A stretch of DNA of 64,000 nt. Origin: Polyangium mundeleinium (GTDB taxonomy: Bacteria; Myxococcota_A; Polyangia; Polyangiales; Polyangiaceae). The translations under genes were made by a program, and so were the position numbers. The notes beneath the pieces were generated by a model. That model was not told the DNA's origin and ran no database searches. It saw only the letters and a program-made list of their open reading frames with translations. Location of the stretch: the NCBI RefSeq assembly GCF_028369105.1, contig NZ_JAQNDO010000001.1, positions 12,680,501-12,744,500 of the forward strand. Reading direction: 5' to 3'. Below, piece by piece: positions 25,530 to 32,901 of the stretch; the first letter of the stretch is position 1; each line of letters opens with the position of its first letter.

Positions 25530-26168
25530 TCATCGGATCACCATCATCCGGGCATCCTCGTCGCCCCAGCCGTTCTTGCCGACGAACCGGAAGACCACGC
25601 GCTCCTTGCACGTGGCGCGCTCCAGCGTACCGAACTCGCGAGAATCGTCGTAGAGGTCGATGTTGTCGCTGAGCAGATAGACCATGCCCTCGCCCACCTC
25701 CGCCTTGAAGGTCGAGGGGCTCGTCTTGGACTTCGTCTGCCCGCGGTAATGCCACCCCCCGCCCATCTCCACGACGCCACACTCGAGCTCGACCTCGGCC
25801 TCGGTGTTGGGGTGCAGCGTTTGGTACTTGCGCGTCGGGCACGCCTGGACGGGGTTGTAGCGCTTCCCGTTGACGAGCACGCTCCGCGCGGTGATCTCGA
25901 TGGAGTCGCCCTCGACGCCGATGATGCGGCCGACCACGTACTGGGTCGGATCCTCGGGATCCTTGCAGCGGACGAGATCCCCGAAGCCCGGCGTGCCTCG
26001 GGTCAAGAGGAGCACGAAGTCCCCACCGTCGAGCGTGGGCGCGACCGACGCCGAGAGACGGAGCGTCGTCGGCACGGCCCAGGTCTTGAAGAGCAGCACC
26101 CGGAGGAGCCCGAAGACCACCACGAGGGCGAGGACGGTGTAGCCGAGCGCTTTGCCGAATTTCTGCAT
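25530..26168 (-). CDS. Signal peptidase I-like (S26) membrane protein lacking the usual lysine
   Basis: 212 residues. One N-terminal membrane anchor (GYTVLALVVVFGLLRVLLF), then LSASVAPTLDGGDFVLL, which fits the S-M-x-P-T-L box with the nucleophile Ser kept and Met changed to Val. GRIIGVEGDSIEI matches the K-R-x-x-G-x-x-G-D box, but the general-base Lys is replaced by Gly. YLLSDNIDLYDDSREFG corresponds to the last box (G-D-N-xx-S-x-D-S-R-x-x-G). Without the lysine ordinary signal peptidase catalysis is not expected. A conversion to another role, or a different base, is possible. It is not the only candidate for the cell's LepB, which must lie elsewhere. Confidence 0.8.
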   Translation of the reverse strand: MQKFGKALGYTVLALVVVFGLLRVLLFKTWAVPTTLRLSASVAPTLDGGDFVLLLTRGTPGFGDLVRCKDPEDPTQYVVGRIIGVEGDSIEITARSVLVNGKRYNPVQACPTRKYQTLHPNTEAEVELECGVVEMGGGWHYRGQTKSKTSPSTFKAEVGEGMVYLLSDNIDLYDDSREFGTLERATCKERVVFRFVGKNGWGDEDARMMVIR

Positions 26169-26239
26169 CGGAGCGCAGATCGTATCGCAGGTGCGGCCGG
26201 GCGGGCGAGCATCCGGCGGGCCGCGCCGCGCGCGGGCGC

Positions 26240-27151
26240 TCAGCGCTGGCAGCTTCGGAAGGGCGGCAGCTCGCTCGGGCTCGTCCCGTTCGCGATTTCC
26301 TTGGCGGCGCTGAAGAGCTCACGCCACGCGTCGAGCCGCACGAAGATCGAGGGCGCCGCCGTCGCGTCGTCGCCATCCATCACGGAAGCCGAAACCACGC
26401 CGACCACGTCTTGCCGGTTCGCGCTGTAGGCCGGTCCGCCCGAATCGCCGGGGCAAACCGAGGCGACCGCGAAGAAATCGCCGCTGCGCACCTTCCCGAT
26501 CGGCCCGCCCACGCGCTCGATGCGATGGATCGGCCCACGCGAGAGCGCGCACCTTCCAAACCCGATCGGGTAAATCGACTCGTTTGGCGTGGGCGCCTCC
26601 TCGATGCGCGGGCTCAGCGTGGGCACGCCGACGAGCTTCCGCGAGAGCACGAGGATCGCGATGTCGCCCTCGCCCGACACGTAGCCACAATCCGGGCTCA
26701 CGATCGCGCGCACCTTCACCTCGCCCCAGGGCAGGTCGTCGCCGCCGAGCTCGATGGTGAGGCTCTCCGGATCCTTGTCGCGGTTGTGCACCGTCCCGTC
26801 CGCGTCGCGCTCCGAGACGCAGTGGTGCGCCGTGAGCACGAGGTCCTCCGCGATGAGCGTGCCCGTGCACGTCACGTCGCCCACGATCCGCACGACCGCG
26901 TTGACCTTGTTCTCGATGTCGAGGTCCACGGGCGGCTGGAAGACGAAGGGGCGCTCCTCGGCCTGACCGTGCGACGCGGGGGTCGCGATCGGGCGCTTGG
27001 TGGGCTGGCCGCAGCCGACGAGGAGGGAGGTGGAGACGAAGACGGTCGCCCAAGGCAGACCACCCGAAAGGCGGGCGCCGAGGGAGGAAGGCGGGGAGGA
27101 GCGGGGTTCGCGTCGATTCAGCACGCTGGCGATGGCCTCCCGCGTACGCAT
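26240..27151 (-). CDS. Trypsin-like serine protease lipoprotein
   Basis: 303 residues from the ATG at 27151 (an ATG 19 codons further up is possible). After about 30 charged residues comes WATVFVSTSLLVGCGQP, a lipobox. The S1 triad is complete: His in VLTAHHCVS, Asp in EGDIAILVLS, Ser in CPGDSGGP. This is the second trypsin-like lipoprotein in the window, but without the Cys-rich and MYXO-CTERM parts of the one at 16806-18026. The active site faces the periplasm or cell surface. It lies 71 bases upstream of the signal-peptidase-like gene, in the same direction. Confidence 0.88.
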   Translation of the reverse strand: MRTREAIASVLNRREPRSSPPSSLGARLSGGLPWATVFVSTSLLVGCGQPTKRPIATPASHGQAEERPFVFQPPVDLDIENKVNAVVRIVGDVTCTGTLIAEDLVLTAHHCVSERDADGTVHNRDKDPESLTIELGGDDLPWGEVKVRAIVSPDCGYVSGEGDIAILVLSRKLVGVPTLSPRIEEAPTPNESIYPIGFGRCALSRGPIHRIERVGGPIGKVRSGDFFAVASVCPGDSGGPAYSANRQDVVGVVSASVMDGDDATAAPSIFVRLDAWRELFSAAKEIANGTSPSELPPFRSCQR

Positions 27152-27295
27152 CGTCGGTGGGTTCCAGTCATCGCTTCCTGAGACGAACCAGAAAAAGAAT
27201 CGTGACATGGCGGCGCCGATGGGGCATCCGACAACGCCGCCCGATTTTCCTTGGGTGCGTCTTACGTCACGTGACGGACGCGCCCCCGGGCGGCT

Positions 27296-27838
27296 TCAAC
27301 GCATCGCGACAAGACCGACCTTCTGCGTCGAACGCTCGTACGCGGCCCGGACGGCGGCGGGATCCGTCATGGGGTCCTCGACGCCCGCGGCCACGACTTC
27401 ATGGAGGAACGCGGCCTGGCGGCGGGCCTTCGCGACCTGCCACGAGCTGCACGCGACAGCGTCGGCGTCGCAGGCGTCGAGCGCGCCCTCGACGGTCGCG
27501 AGGGCCTTTCGCACTTGCCCACGGTGGAAGAGGGCGCGGGCCGCGATGTCGGCGACGCGGGGATCGAGCTGGATGGCGCGGGGGGCCTTGTCGATGACGG
27601 CGCTCGCGAGGCCGGGCTGACCACGGTCGACGTACGCCGAGGCGAGGGCCACGACGGAGTCGGCGGTGGGCGAGAGCGCGGCGGCCGATTCGAGGGCGGC
27701 CATGTCGACGGAGGTCTCGGTGCCCTTCGTGGTGTCGGCGGGCAGGAGGCGCTTGGAGTGGGTCCCGGGGCCGATGCCCAGGGCGAAAGCGATACCCGCG
27801 AGGAGGATGCCGTTCATGAAGAGGAGGCCCGAGCGCAT
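27296..27838 (-). CDS. Membrane-anchored TPR-like protein
   Basis: 180 residues. One N-terminal hydrophobic segment (LLFMNGILLAGIAFALGIG), followed by Ala-rich helix pairs that read like two or three TPR units (DSVVALASAYVDRGQPGLAS, VADIAARALFHRGQVRKALA). A pair of Cys (LDACDADAVACSS) lies in the helical part. There is no known family; it could be a scaffold at the inner membrane. It lies downstream of two outer-membrane genes in the same direction. Confidence 0.72.
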   Translation of the reverse strand: MRSGLLFMNGILLAGIAFALGIGPGTHSKRLLPADTTKGTETSVDMAALESAAALSPTADSVVALASAYVDRGQPGLASAVIDKAPRAIQLDPRVADIAARALFHRGQVRKALATVEGALDACDADAVACSSWQVAKARRQAAFLHEVVAAGVEDPMTDPAAVRAAYERSTQKVGLVAMR

Positions 27839-27914
27839 GGTCCGACCGACAGCGCTCGGGCGGGTGGGTTCCCGCGTTTCGAAAAATCCGGACGCGTGTC
27901 CGGGCCCCCCTGGG

Positions 27915-28697
27915 TCAGAGGGCCGCGCCGAGCCCGAAGCTCATGTAATCGCCGGGGCGAATGCTGACGCGCTCGAGCTCCTCCGTGTCGCCCGAGATGC
28001 GGGTGTACTCGAAGAAGAGGTGCACGCCGGGGACGCTGAAGTCGTCGCGGTCTTTCCTCTTGCGGAAGGACACGAACAAGGAGGCGCGGAGCTTGTGCTC
28101 GCCGAAGCCCTCGTCTTCGAGGCCATCCGTCCGGCCGCCGAAGACGTTGCTCGCGGTCTCCGGGATCCAGCGGTACGTCGCCTCGGCGTCGATGTAGTGC
28201 GGCACGATCGTGAAGGCGATACGCGGCTTCAAGTACCCATACCCGTGGGCGTTGAAGCCGCCGCCGACCGCGAGGCTCACGCGCAGGTGGCGGAATGAAA
28301 TCGGCTGCACGACGAGGCCCAGGTTCGCGCCGAAGCCGCCGAAGTACGATTTGAACAGGGGGAACCCGATCGTGAAATCCCCCTCCATGCCGCCCATGCC
28401 CCCGAAGAGCGTGGGCAGCGGCAGGAAGCTCGCGGCGATCGTGAGAGCACCCGTGCCGGCGATCGGCGGGTTCTGCTCGTTTTCCTCGAAATCGAACACG
28501 GAGCGCGGCGTGTAGACGATCGCCACGCTCCCGAAGTGGTTCGTGCCGAGGCCGTAGCTCTGCAAAACGTCGTCCGAGGAGAACTCGTCCCTCGGGCTCC
28601 AATCGTCGGCGCGCGCCACGCCGGACGCGAGGGCGAGCGCGGCGAAGACGAACGAGGCCGCGGCGATCGGGCGGGGCATTCGTGTACACAAGACCAT
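27915..28697 (-). CDS. Outer-membrane beta-barrel protein of unknown function
   Basis: 260 residues. The ATG at 28697 lies 2 bases after the stop of the gene upstream and has gagg 11 bases ahead; an internal ATG (28679) is the alternative. The signal peptide ends SGVARA, and the mature part begins with DDWSPRDEFSSDDVLQSYG. About ten amphipathic strands follow, with many Gly/aromatic residues (LFGGMGGMEGDFTIGFPLFK, VSLAVGGGFNAHGYGYLK, SIRPGDYMSFGLGAAL). It probably forms a small barrel. It is coupled to the next gene upstream, another barrel candidate, and the two may be one assembly. Confidence 0.75.
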   Translation of the reverse strand: MVLCTRMPRPIAAASFVFAALALASGVARADDWSPRDEFSSDDVLQSYGLGTNHFGSVAIVYTPRSVFDFEENEQNPPIAGTGALTIAASFLPLPTLFGGMGGMEGDFTIGFPLFKSYFGGFGANLGLVVQPISFRHLRVSLAVGGGFNAHGYGYLKPRIAFTIVPHYIDAEATYRWIPETASNVFGGRTDGLEDEGFGEHKLRASLFVSFRKRKDRDDFSVPGVHLFFEYTRISGDTEELERVSIRPGDYMSFGLGAAL

Positions 28698-28699
28698 GG

Positions 28700-29896
28700 C
28701 TAGAACCTCGCCCCCGCCGTGGCGACATACCCGAACTGGCCCGTCCACGGCCGCGCCGTCTCCACGCCCACCGAGAGGTGCAGCCGCCAGAGCATCGCAT
28801 TCACCGACAAGGTCAGCGGGATCGGCCGCACCGGGTCCACGCGCATGCGGCGCCCGTCCACCTCGCGCGTCTCGATTTCGTCGTCCGCGAGCAGGCCAAA
28901 GTCGAGCCCGCGGAAGTTCAGGTCGACCGCCGCCTGGGCGTAGAACGGGCCCCAGGGGACGATGAAGCGGACCGGGATCCCGACGTACTTCTCCTCGACG
29001 AGGATGTCCTTGTTGGGGACGATCGCGCTGACGTCGCCGAAGCCGAACCCTCCCTCGATGATGAATCGTTTTCCCGTGTAAACGGTGAAGAGAAAATTCA
29101 TTCGATACCCGCGGGCGTCGCCGAGGTCCGAGCCGAACCACTTGCGGGTGAAGACGTCGAGCTCGAAGGATTGCTGGCGATAGGCGACGAGCCCCTTGGC
29201 GCCCGCCTCGGCCGCCTCGAGGGCGGCCTCGCGTTCTGCGGCGCTCCTGGTGGAGGTCGCGGTGTACGTGGTGGTGGTGACCCGCTCGGTTTCGCCGCGG
29301 TTGTTCGTGCGCAAATAGGACGAGGTCGAGACGCTGGTGGAGTCCGGCATGCTCGCCGCGGTGGCGCCGAGCAGATAAAAGATGCCGCCGACCACGATGC
29401 CGGAGATGAAGCCACCCCGCTCGACGAAGCGGTACCCGGTGACGAGCGGATTGCCCTGGCCGAGCGAGGAGCCAAACATGCCGCCGCCGCCGCGGATGCT
29501 GGCCCCCACGGTGTACCCAGGCCAGCGCAGGCCGCTGTAAGCGTGCGATTGCACCTGGAATTTCGTGAGCTCGGGGGCCGGCGTGGGCGTGGGGGCGATG
29601 GGCGCGGGCGGAGTCGGCGATGGGGTCGAACCGGTCGGTGATGAGGTCGAACCGGTCGGCGATGGGGTCGACTCGGCCGGTGATGGGGTCGACTCGGTCG
29701 GTGATGGGGTCGACTCGGTCGGTGATGGGGTCGAACCGGTCGGCGGAGGTTGTGCTCCCGATGCTCCCGATGGCGTCGGCGTGTTTGGAGAAGGCGTCGG
29801 CGACGTCGGGGTGCCCTGCGCGGCCGCCCCCGGCGCCGCGAGCACGACCAGCCAAGCCGCCGGGAACCACAGGAGATGTTGACGGAAAGAGGACAT
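28700..29896 (-). CDS. Outer-membrane protein with Thr/Pro/Ser heptad-repeat linker
   Basis: 398 residues from the ATG at 29896. The signal peptide ends APGAAAQ. Residues about 28-105 are low-complexity Thr/Pro/Ser with six near-perfect 7-residue units (STPSPTE), encoded by a 21-bp tandem repeat. The C-terminal 270 residues carry one hydrophobic stretch (GGFISGIVVGGIFYLLGATAA) and then barrel-like strands ending in QFGYVATAGARF. Such linkers are common between a peptidoglycan- or surface-side anchor and a barrel. Function is unknown. It lies next to the proB cassette and its downstream partner is translated with it. Confidence 0.75.
   Translation of the reverse strand: MSSFRQHLLWFPAAWLVVLAAPGAAAQGTPTSPTPSPNTPTPSGASGAQPPPTGSTPSPTESTPSPTESTPSPAESTPSPTGSTSSPTGSTPSPTPPAPIAPTPTPAPELTKFQVQSHAYSGLRWPGYTVGASIRGGGGMFGSSLGQGNPLVTGYRFVERGGFISGIVVGGIFYLLGATAASMPDSTSVSTSSYLRTNNRGETERVTTTTYTATSTRSAAEREAALEAAEAGAKGLVAYRQQSFELDVFTRKWFGSDLGDARGYRMNFLFTVYTGKRFIIEGGFGFGDVSAIVPNKDILVEEKYVGIPVRFIVPWGPFYAQAAVDLNFRGLDFGLLADDEIETREVDGRRMRVDPVRPIPLTLSVNAMLWRLHLSVGVETARPWTGQFGYVATAGARF
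29613..29738. repeat. 21-bp tandem repeat coding for STPSPTE-type heptads
   Basis: Six units of about gtcggcgatggggtcgaac/tcg lie head to tail, with 1-3 mismatches between units. They are inside the gene at 28700-29896 and keep its frame, so copy number can change without breaking the protein. Confidence 0.85.
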
Positions 29897-29902
29897 CGGC
29901 CA

Positions 29903-29940
29903 GGACTTCGAAAAAAGTCCCAGCACTGTAACCGAAGTGC
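29903..29940 (-). terminator. Two small hairpins after the relic proB stop codon
   Basis: On the minus strand, straight after the TAG of the relic proB tail, are a 5-bp stem (agtgc/gcact, 29923-29940) and a 6-bp stem ggactt/aagtcc (29903-29920) whose loop holds a T run. They might be the former terminator of proB. The stems are short, so this is tentative. Confidence 0.3.
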
Positions 29941-29949
29941 CTATTCGGA

Positions 29950-29988
29950 CGGAAGCACAACGAGGTCGTCCCGGTGGATGACGACGAC
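29950..29988 (-). repeat. Diverged second copy of the proB 3' end
   Basis: 39 bases that match 32911-32949 at 35 or so positions. In the frame of proB the copy reads VVIHRDDLVVLPSE plus stop (TAG at 29941-29943), against VVIHRDDLVVLPME in the intact gene. The differences are mostly synonymous, as between homologous genes of related strains. It joins directly, at 29988, to a relic of the toxin core. Confidence 0.8.
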
Positions 29989-30050
29989 GCCACCGCGATC
30001 GGCCCCCTCCACGAGCGCGCCCCCGCCCGTCGTCCTCATCCCGCCGCCCA
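29988..30050 (-). pseudogene. Relic of the toxin core, copy 1
   Basis: About 62 bases similar (near 88%) to 31630-31691 of the toxin gene, the part that codes for GGGMSTTGGGAIVGVPIA. One base is gained, and the stretch runs directly into the relic proB tail. Nothing of the upstream or tip parts of the toxin is left. Confidence 0.65.
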
Positions 30051-30078
30051 GGTCGAGAGGTCGATGGAGATCGAAGCT

Positions 30079-30318
30079 CTAAACAAGGTCTTGCTCAGGG
30101 CTGATCCCTTCGAGGCCGATGTCCTTCACGTCGAGCCCAAAGGCATCGGCTTGCTGCTGCATGAGCGAGACCACCTCGTGCATCGCCATGAGTCGCCCGA
30201 GAGCAAAGCCACGGTCTGCTTCGGAGGCCGAGAGAGCCTCCTTCTTCGCTCGGAGCGCCATCTCTTTGAGCAGCCCGCCGAGGTCCCGAAGGTAGAGGGA
30301 CTCTGTGGATGAATTCAT
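30079..30318 (-). CDS. Small protein of unknown function, probable immunity-associated
   Basis: 79 residues, helical and acidic, with GRLMAMHEVVSLMQQQADAF and the end LEGISPEQDLV. The ATG overlaps the stop of the immunity-like gene upstream by four bases (ATGA), so the two are one unit. Its place behind a relic toxin core suggests an orphan immunity function kept after loss of the toxin. I do not recognise the family. Confidence 0.65.
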   Translation of the reverse strand: MNSSTESLYLRDLGGLLKEMALRAKKEALSASEADRGFALGRLMAMHEVVSLMQQQADAFGLDVKDIGLEGISPEQDLV

Positions 30319-30578
30319 TGTCCACCTCCCGCGCAGAATCTCTGCCGGTGAGCGTCCAAGTTGGCAACCTCCACCAAGTCCTCCGGGATCTCGATAGAGT
30401 GTCCGTCCCCGAATTCAATGAGATAGAGAGTCGTCCCGATCGCGCAGCCGAACTGCTTGGCTTGATCGCCGTTTTCGACCTCCCTCATGCCGCAAACTGC
30501 CGCCAGACGCCCGGGAAGCATCTCGTGCGGAGCGTTGCTCTTGACCCGAACCGTGTCTCCCCAAGTAGGCCGCTGCAT
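30315..30578 (-). CDS. Orphan immunity-like protein (SH3-like beta-barrel pattern)
   Basis: 87 residues. The ATG at 30578 has agaggag two to nine bases ahead, better than the upstream GTG/ATG options. The sequence is strand-rich: TWGDTVRVKSNAPHEMLPGR, then GTTLYLIEFGDGHSIEIPED, with G-V-x-G and Y-x-I-x-F-x-D-G spacing as in Imm31-type or CarD/KOW-like barrels. It follows the second relic toxin core, so it is probably the immunity protein of a toxin now lost. Family assignment is uncertain. Confidence 0.65.
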   Translation of the reverse strand: MQRPTWGDTVRVKSNAPHEMLPGRLAAVCGMREVENGDQAKQFGCAIGTTLYLIEFGDGHSIEIPEDLVEVANLDAHRQRFCAGGGQ

Positions 30579-30671
30579 GGCTCCTCTTCTTGGTTGATCG
30601 GCAGCCACGGGGTGCCGTCTGGATTGTTTACACCAGGAACGTGCCCGTGGGGCTGTTGCGCGCGTGGATCA

Positions 30672-30743
30672 GATCGGCACCCCGACGAGCGCGTCCCCGC
30701 CCGTCGTGCTCATTCCGCCGCCCACGAACGACCCACCCGCCCC
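30672..30743 (-). pseudogene. Relic of the toxin core, copy 2
   Basis: 72 bases with about 64 identical to 31639-31710 of the toxin gene. In frame it reads GGSFVGGGMSTTGGDALVGV then PI and a TGA stop, just where the toxin continues to its tip. The next 90 bases, up to the immunity-like gene, may hold remains of another toxin tip in a shifted frame (PGVNNPDGTPWLPINQEEEP). Confidence 0.7.
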
Positions 30744-30775
30744 GGAGCTGGTTGGTGGAGCTCTCCGAGCCAGGC

Positions 30776-31297
30776 TTACTCGACTCGAAGGTTACTCAGT
30801 TCCAGGGTCGCAAGACCGTTATCGTCGATGCCAACGATCAAACAATCGGATACCGCGTAGTGACGAATTCCGTGTCGCTGCCGCCCGAAGTCGATCCGAA
30901 GCCGAGCTTGTCGCTCAGAGTATTGGAAGCTAGGCACGACACCCATGTCGATCCGGTCCGTGTCGGAGGGCGGTTCAGAGAGACGCACTTTCCCCCCGCC
31001 GACCACCTCTGGCGTGGCCAACTCCGTTGTGCGTGTCCAGAGGTCGATGTTCGTGTACGCATCAAACGCAGTAAGAGAGGCATCGCTACCCGAAAACACC
31101 ATGACGAGCGTGTCTGCGATGGCCAGCCACTTCGGCGAGGTAATGCCGAGCGCGGCATCCACGTTCGCCTGGATGCCACTACGCTCGGGCGCGGCTGGCG
31201 TGGGCTCTCGAGCGTACTCCAAGGCTAGCTCGCTTCGGCGGTACACAGCTCGCGCTGCCAGTCTGACTTCAGGGTGGAACTCGACGATGAGGTTCAT
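30776..31297 (-). CDS. Probable immunity protein for the toxin
   Basis: 173 residues; the ATG overlaps the toxin stop by four bases, the usual setting of polymorphic-toxin immunity genes. Mixed alpha/beta sequence without signal peptide: MNLIVEFHPEVRLAARAVYR, KWLAIADTLVMVFSGSDAS, FDAYTNIDLWTRTTELATPE, and a C-terminus with repeated strands (VSDCLIVGIDDNGLATLELS). A two-domain layout with a WYL/beta-sandwich look is possible. No family is recognised. The call rests on position, size and coupling. Confidence 0.7.
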   Translation of the reverse strand: MNLIVEFHPEVRLAARAVYRRSELALEYAREPTPAAPERSGIQANVDAALGITSPKWLAIADTLVMVFSGSDASLTAFDAYTNIDLWTRTTELATPEVVGGGKVRLSEPPSDTDRIDMGVVPSFQYSERQARLRIDFGRQRHGIRHYAVSDCLIVGIDDNGLATLELSNLRVE

Positions 31298-32187
31298 TTG
31301 TAGAGAAAGTGTAGAATGGTGTTATCAGCTTCGCGATAGATGATTTCGAGCGTCCTCGACTTGCCGTTGACGGTGATCTGCTGGAGGATCTTGATCGCCC
31401 CGGGAGCGCCCTGCGGGTCAGGCATCCGGGTGCCGTGTTGAATCGCCTCCGCCAACGTGTGGCGCGGAACGTGACGTCCAGCCTCTGCCATGTGAGTCCA
31501 CCCCTTGCGGCCGGAGTCGATGGCGCTGCCCTCCCCAGAGCCCGCTCCCGACCCCTCCGACCAAGCCTGCCAGAACCCATCCCACCCCACCCCCACCGCC
31601 GCATACCCATTCACGAGCATCCCGGCCGACGCCACCGCGATCGGCACCCCGACGATCGCGCCCCCGCCCGTCGTGCTCATCCCACCACCCACGAACGACC
31701 CGCCCACGCCGAGCGCCATCTGCACGAGCCCGATGCCAATCTCGCCGATCGCCTTCCCGAGTCGCGCCTGCGGCGTCCCCTTCGCCAATGTCCCCGAATC
31801 GATCGCGATCTGCGCCCCGATACTCCCGCCGGGCACCACGCCGATGATCGCCCCGGTCCGAGGGCGGCATCGAGGAGGCCGCCCTCGGCTTCGGCGAAGA
31901 CGCGGGCAGCATCGCACCACCCTGCACGCGCCTTCGCGGATCCCGCACGCGGCCTCATGCAAGCCGTAGGCGGCCTCCCAAACCCCGCGCGCGGCATCCC
32001 GAACCCCGCGCGCGGCTTCGCAGACCCCGCACGCAGCCTCATACAAGCCGCGACCGCCCTCCCTCGACCCTGCGCGCGGCATCGTGGCCCCTGTGCACAG
32101 CCTCGGGAAGGCCGCGCCCGGCATCGACGACCCCGCGCGCGGCTTCGGGGAAGCCGCGGACGGCACCTGCGAAGCCGCGCGCAGCAT
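31294..32187 (-). CDS. Polymorphic-toxin-type protein with RNase-like tip; start not determined
   Basis: The maximal frame is 297 residues, but only the last 190 look like a protein family. These are a hydrophobic Gly/Ala/Val core (GAIIGVVPGGSIGAQIA, GIGLVQMALGVGGSFVGGG, AIVGVPIAVASAGMLVNGYA) as found before the tips of Rhs-like and other polymorphic toxins, and then the tip. The tip has HVPRHTLAEAIQHGTRMPD and SRTLEIIYREADNTILHFLY, which resembles DUF4258/BECR-type RNase toxins (His near the N-side, last strand with Y/H). The first 107 residues are the translation of a 21-bp minisatellite, and another frame (AEGGLLDAALGP) probably holds the true upstream part. So the gene seems cut or frameshifted near 31860. 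A delivery domain is absent. Confidence 0.6.
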   Translation of the reverse strand: MLRAASQVPSAASPKPRAGSSMPGAAFPRLCTGATMPRAGSREGGRGLYEAACGVCEAARGVRDAARGVWEAAYGLHEAACGIREGACRVVRCCPRLRRSRGRPPRCRPRTGAIIGVVPGGSIGAQIAIDSGTLAKGTPQARLGKAIGEIGIGLVQMALGVGGSFVGGGMSTTGGGAIVGVPIAVASAGMLVNGYAAVGVGWDGFWQAWSEGSGAGSGEGSAIDSGRKGWTHMAEAGRHVPRHTLAEAIQHGTRMPDPQGAPGAIKILQQITVNGKSRTLEIIYREADNTILHFLYK

Positions 32188-32213
32188 CGATCGACCCCGC
32201 CCGCGGCATCCCC
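31898..32213. repeat. 21-bp minisatellite upstream of the toxin core
   Basis: About 15 tandem units with the plus-strand consensus accccgcgcgcggcatcgnng, 75-95% alike. All three frames stay open on both strands because the unit length is a multiple of three and lacks stops. In the toxin frame it reads as AARGVRD/EAACGVC-type heptads. Its end coincides with the place where the toxin reading frame seems to be lost. Confidence 0.85.
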
Positions 32214-32348
32214 CTCCACGAGAGCAGGATTCGGCCCCTTCCCCTTGCGAATAAATCCGCCGTACGCCTCGTCCACACCTTCCTCGCGCCGTTGCGCGTG
32301 GAAATGCAATGCACCCGTTCCCCCCGGTTTCGGGGAGGAGATCCCATC

Positions 32349-32855
32349 ATGCCGAATCCCTTGGAGCCCGTCGCGCTCGACGTCCTCGTCCACGATTGCA
32401 CCTCGCTCGCGCACTTCCTCGTCGACCTGCCGCCGCGCGCCCGCATGGGCATGTGCTCGGAACAGGAAGGTTTCTCGGAAGTCGTCATCGAGATCCTCAC
32501 CAATCAGGCCTCGCTCGGCGACAAGGCCGGCATCACGAAGTCCGATATCGAGGCCTTCCAGGAGTCGAACCACCGCGTCGCGATGGTCGACGCCCATTTG
32601 CCTGCCCTGAAGAAGCTCGTCGAAATGATGGAAGAGACGCGCGCGCTCGAAGACGACAAGAGGCAGCGGCAGGTGAACGCGTTCGCCGATTCGATCGAGC
32701 GCCGCGCGAAGATGACGGACGATAAACACCTGCTCGCGAAATACGAGAAGACGCGGACCTATCGGTCGGCGGTCGCGAGGAAGGGCGTCAAGACACGGAC
32801 GAAGAGCGCCAAGGCGAACGCAGCCGAGGGCGCAGGCGCAAAGGCCCAGGGCTAA
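32349..32855 (+). CDS. Protein of unknown function with basic Ala/Lys tail
   Basis: 168 residues from the ATG at 32349 with a strong ggggaggag site ten bases ahead. Mostly helical: EPVALDVLVHDCTSLAHFLV, SDIEAFQESNHRVAMVDAHL, PALKKLVEMMEETRALEDDK, then a basic tail (RKGVKTRTKSAKANAAEGAG). It has no signal or membrane part. It is the only plus-strand gene in the proB cassette and converges on proB. I do not recognise the family; the paired helices and the tail would suit a nucleic-acid- or partner-binding bundle. Confidence 0.75.
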   Translation: MPNPLEPVALDVLVHDCTSLAHFLVDLPPRARMGMCSEQEGFSEVVIEILTNQASLGDKAGITKSDIEAFQESNHRVAMVDAHLPALKKLVEMMEETRALEDDKRQRQVNAFADSIERRAKMTDDKHLLAKYEKTRTYRSAVARKGVKTRTKSAKANAAEGAGAKAQG

Positions 32856-32901
32856 ACGCTCGTCCGCTCCCCGCCCCCTCCCCTCTCCCTCCAGCCTGAT
32901 C

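Noticed and set aside
27265-27276. 12-base palindrome cgtcacgtgacg, with a related gtcacgtgac at the radical-SAM start (20809-20818)
   Set aside because: E-box-like, but only two sites, in unlike contexts; expected by chance in 64 kb of this composition. Not enough to call an operator.
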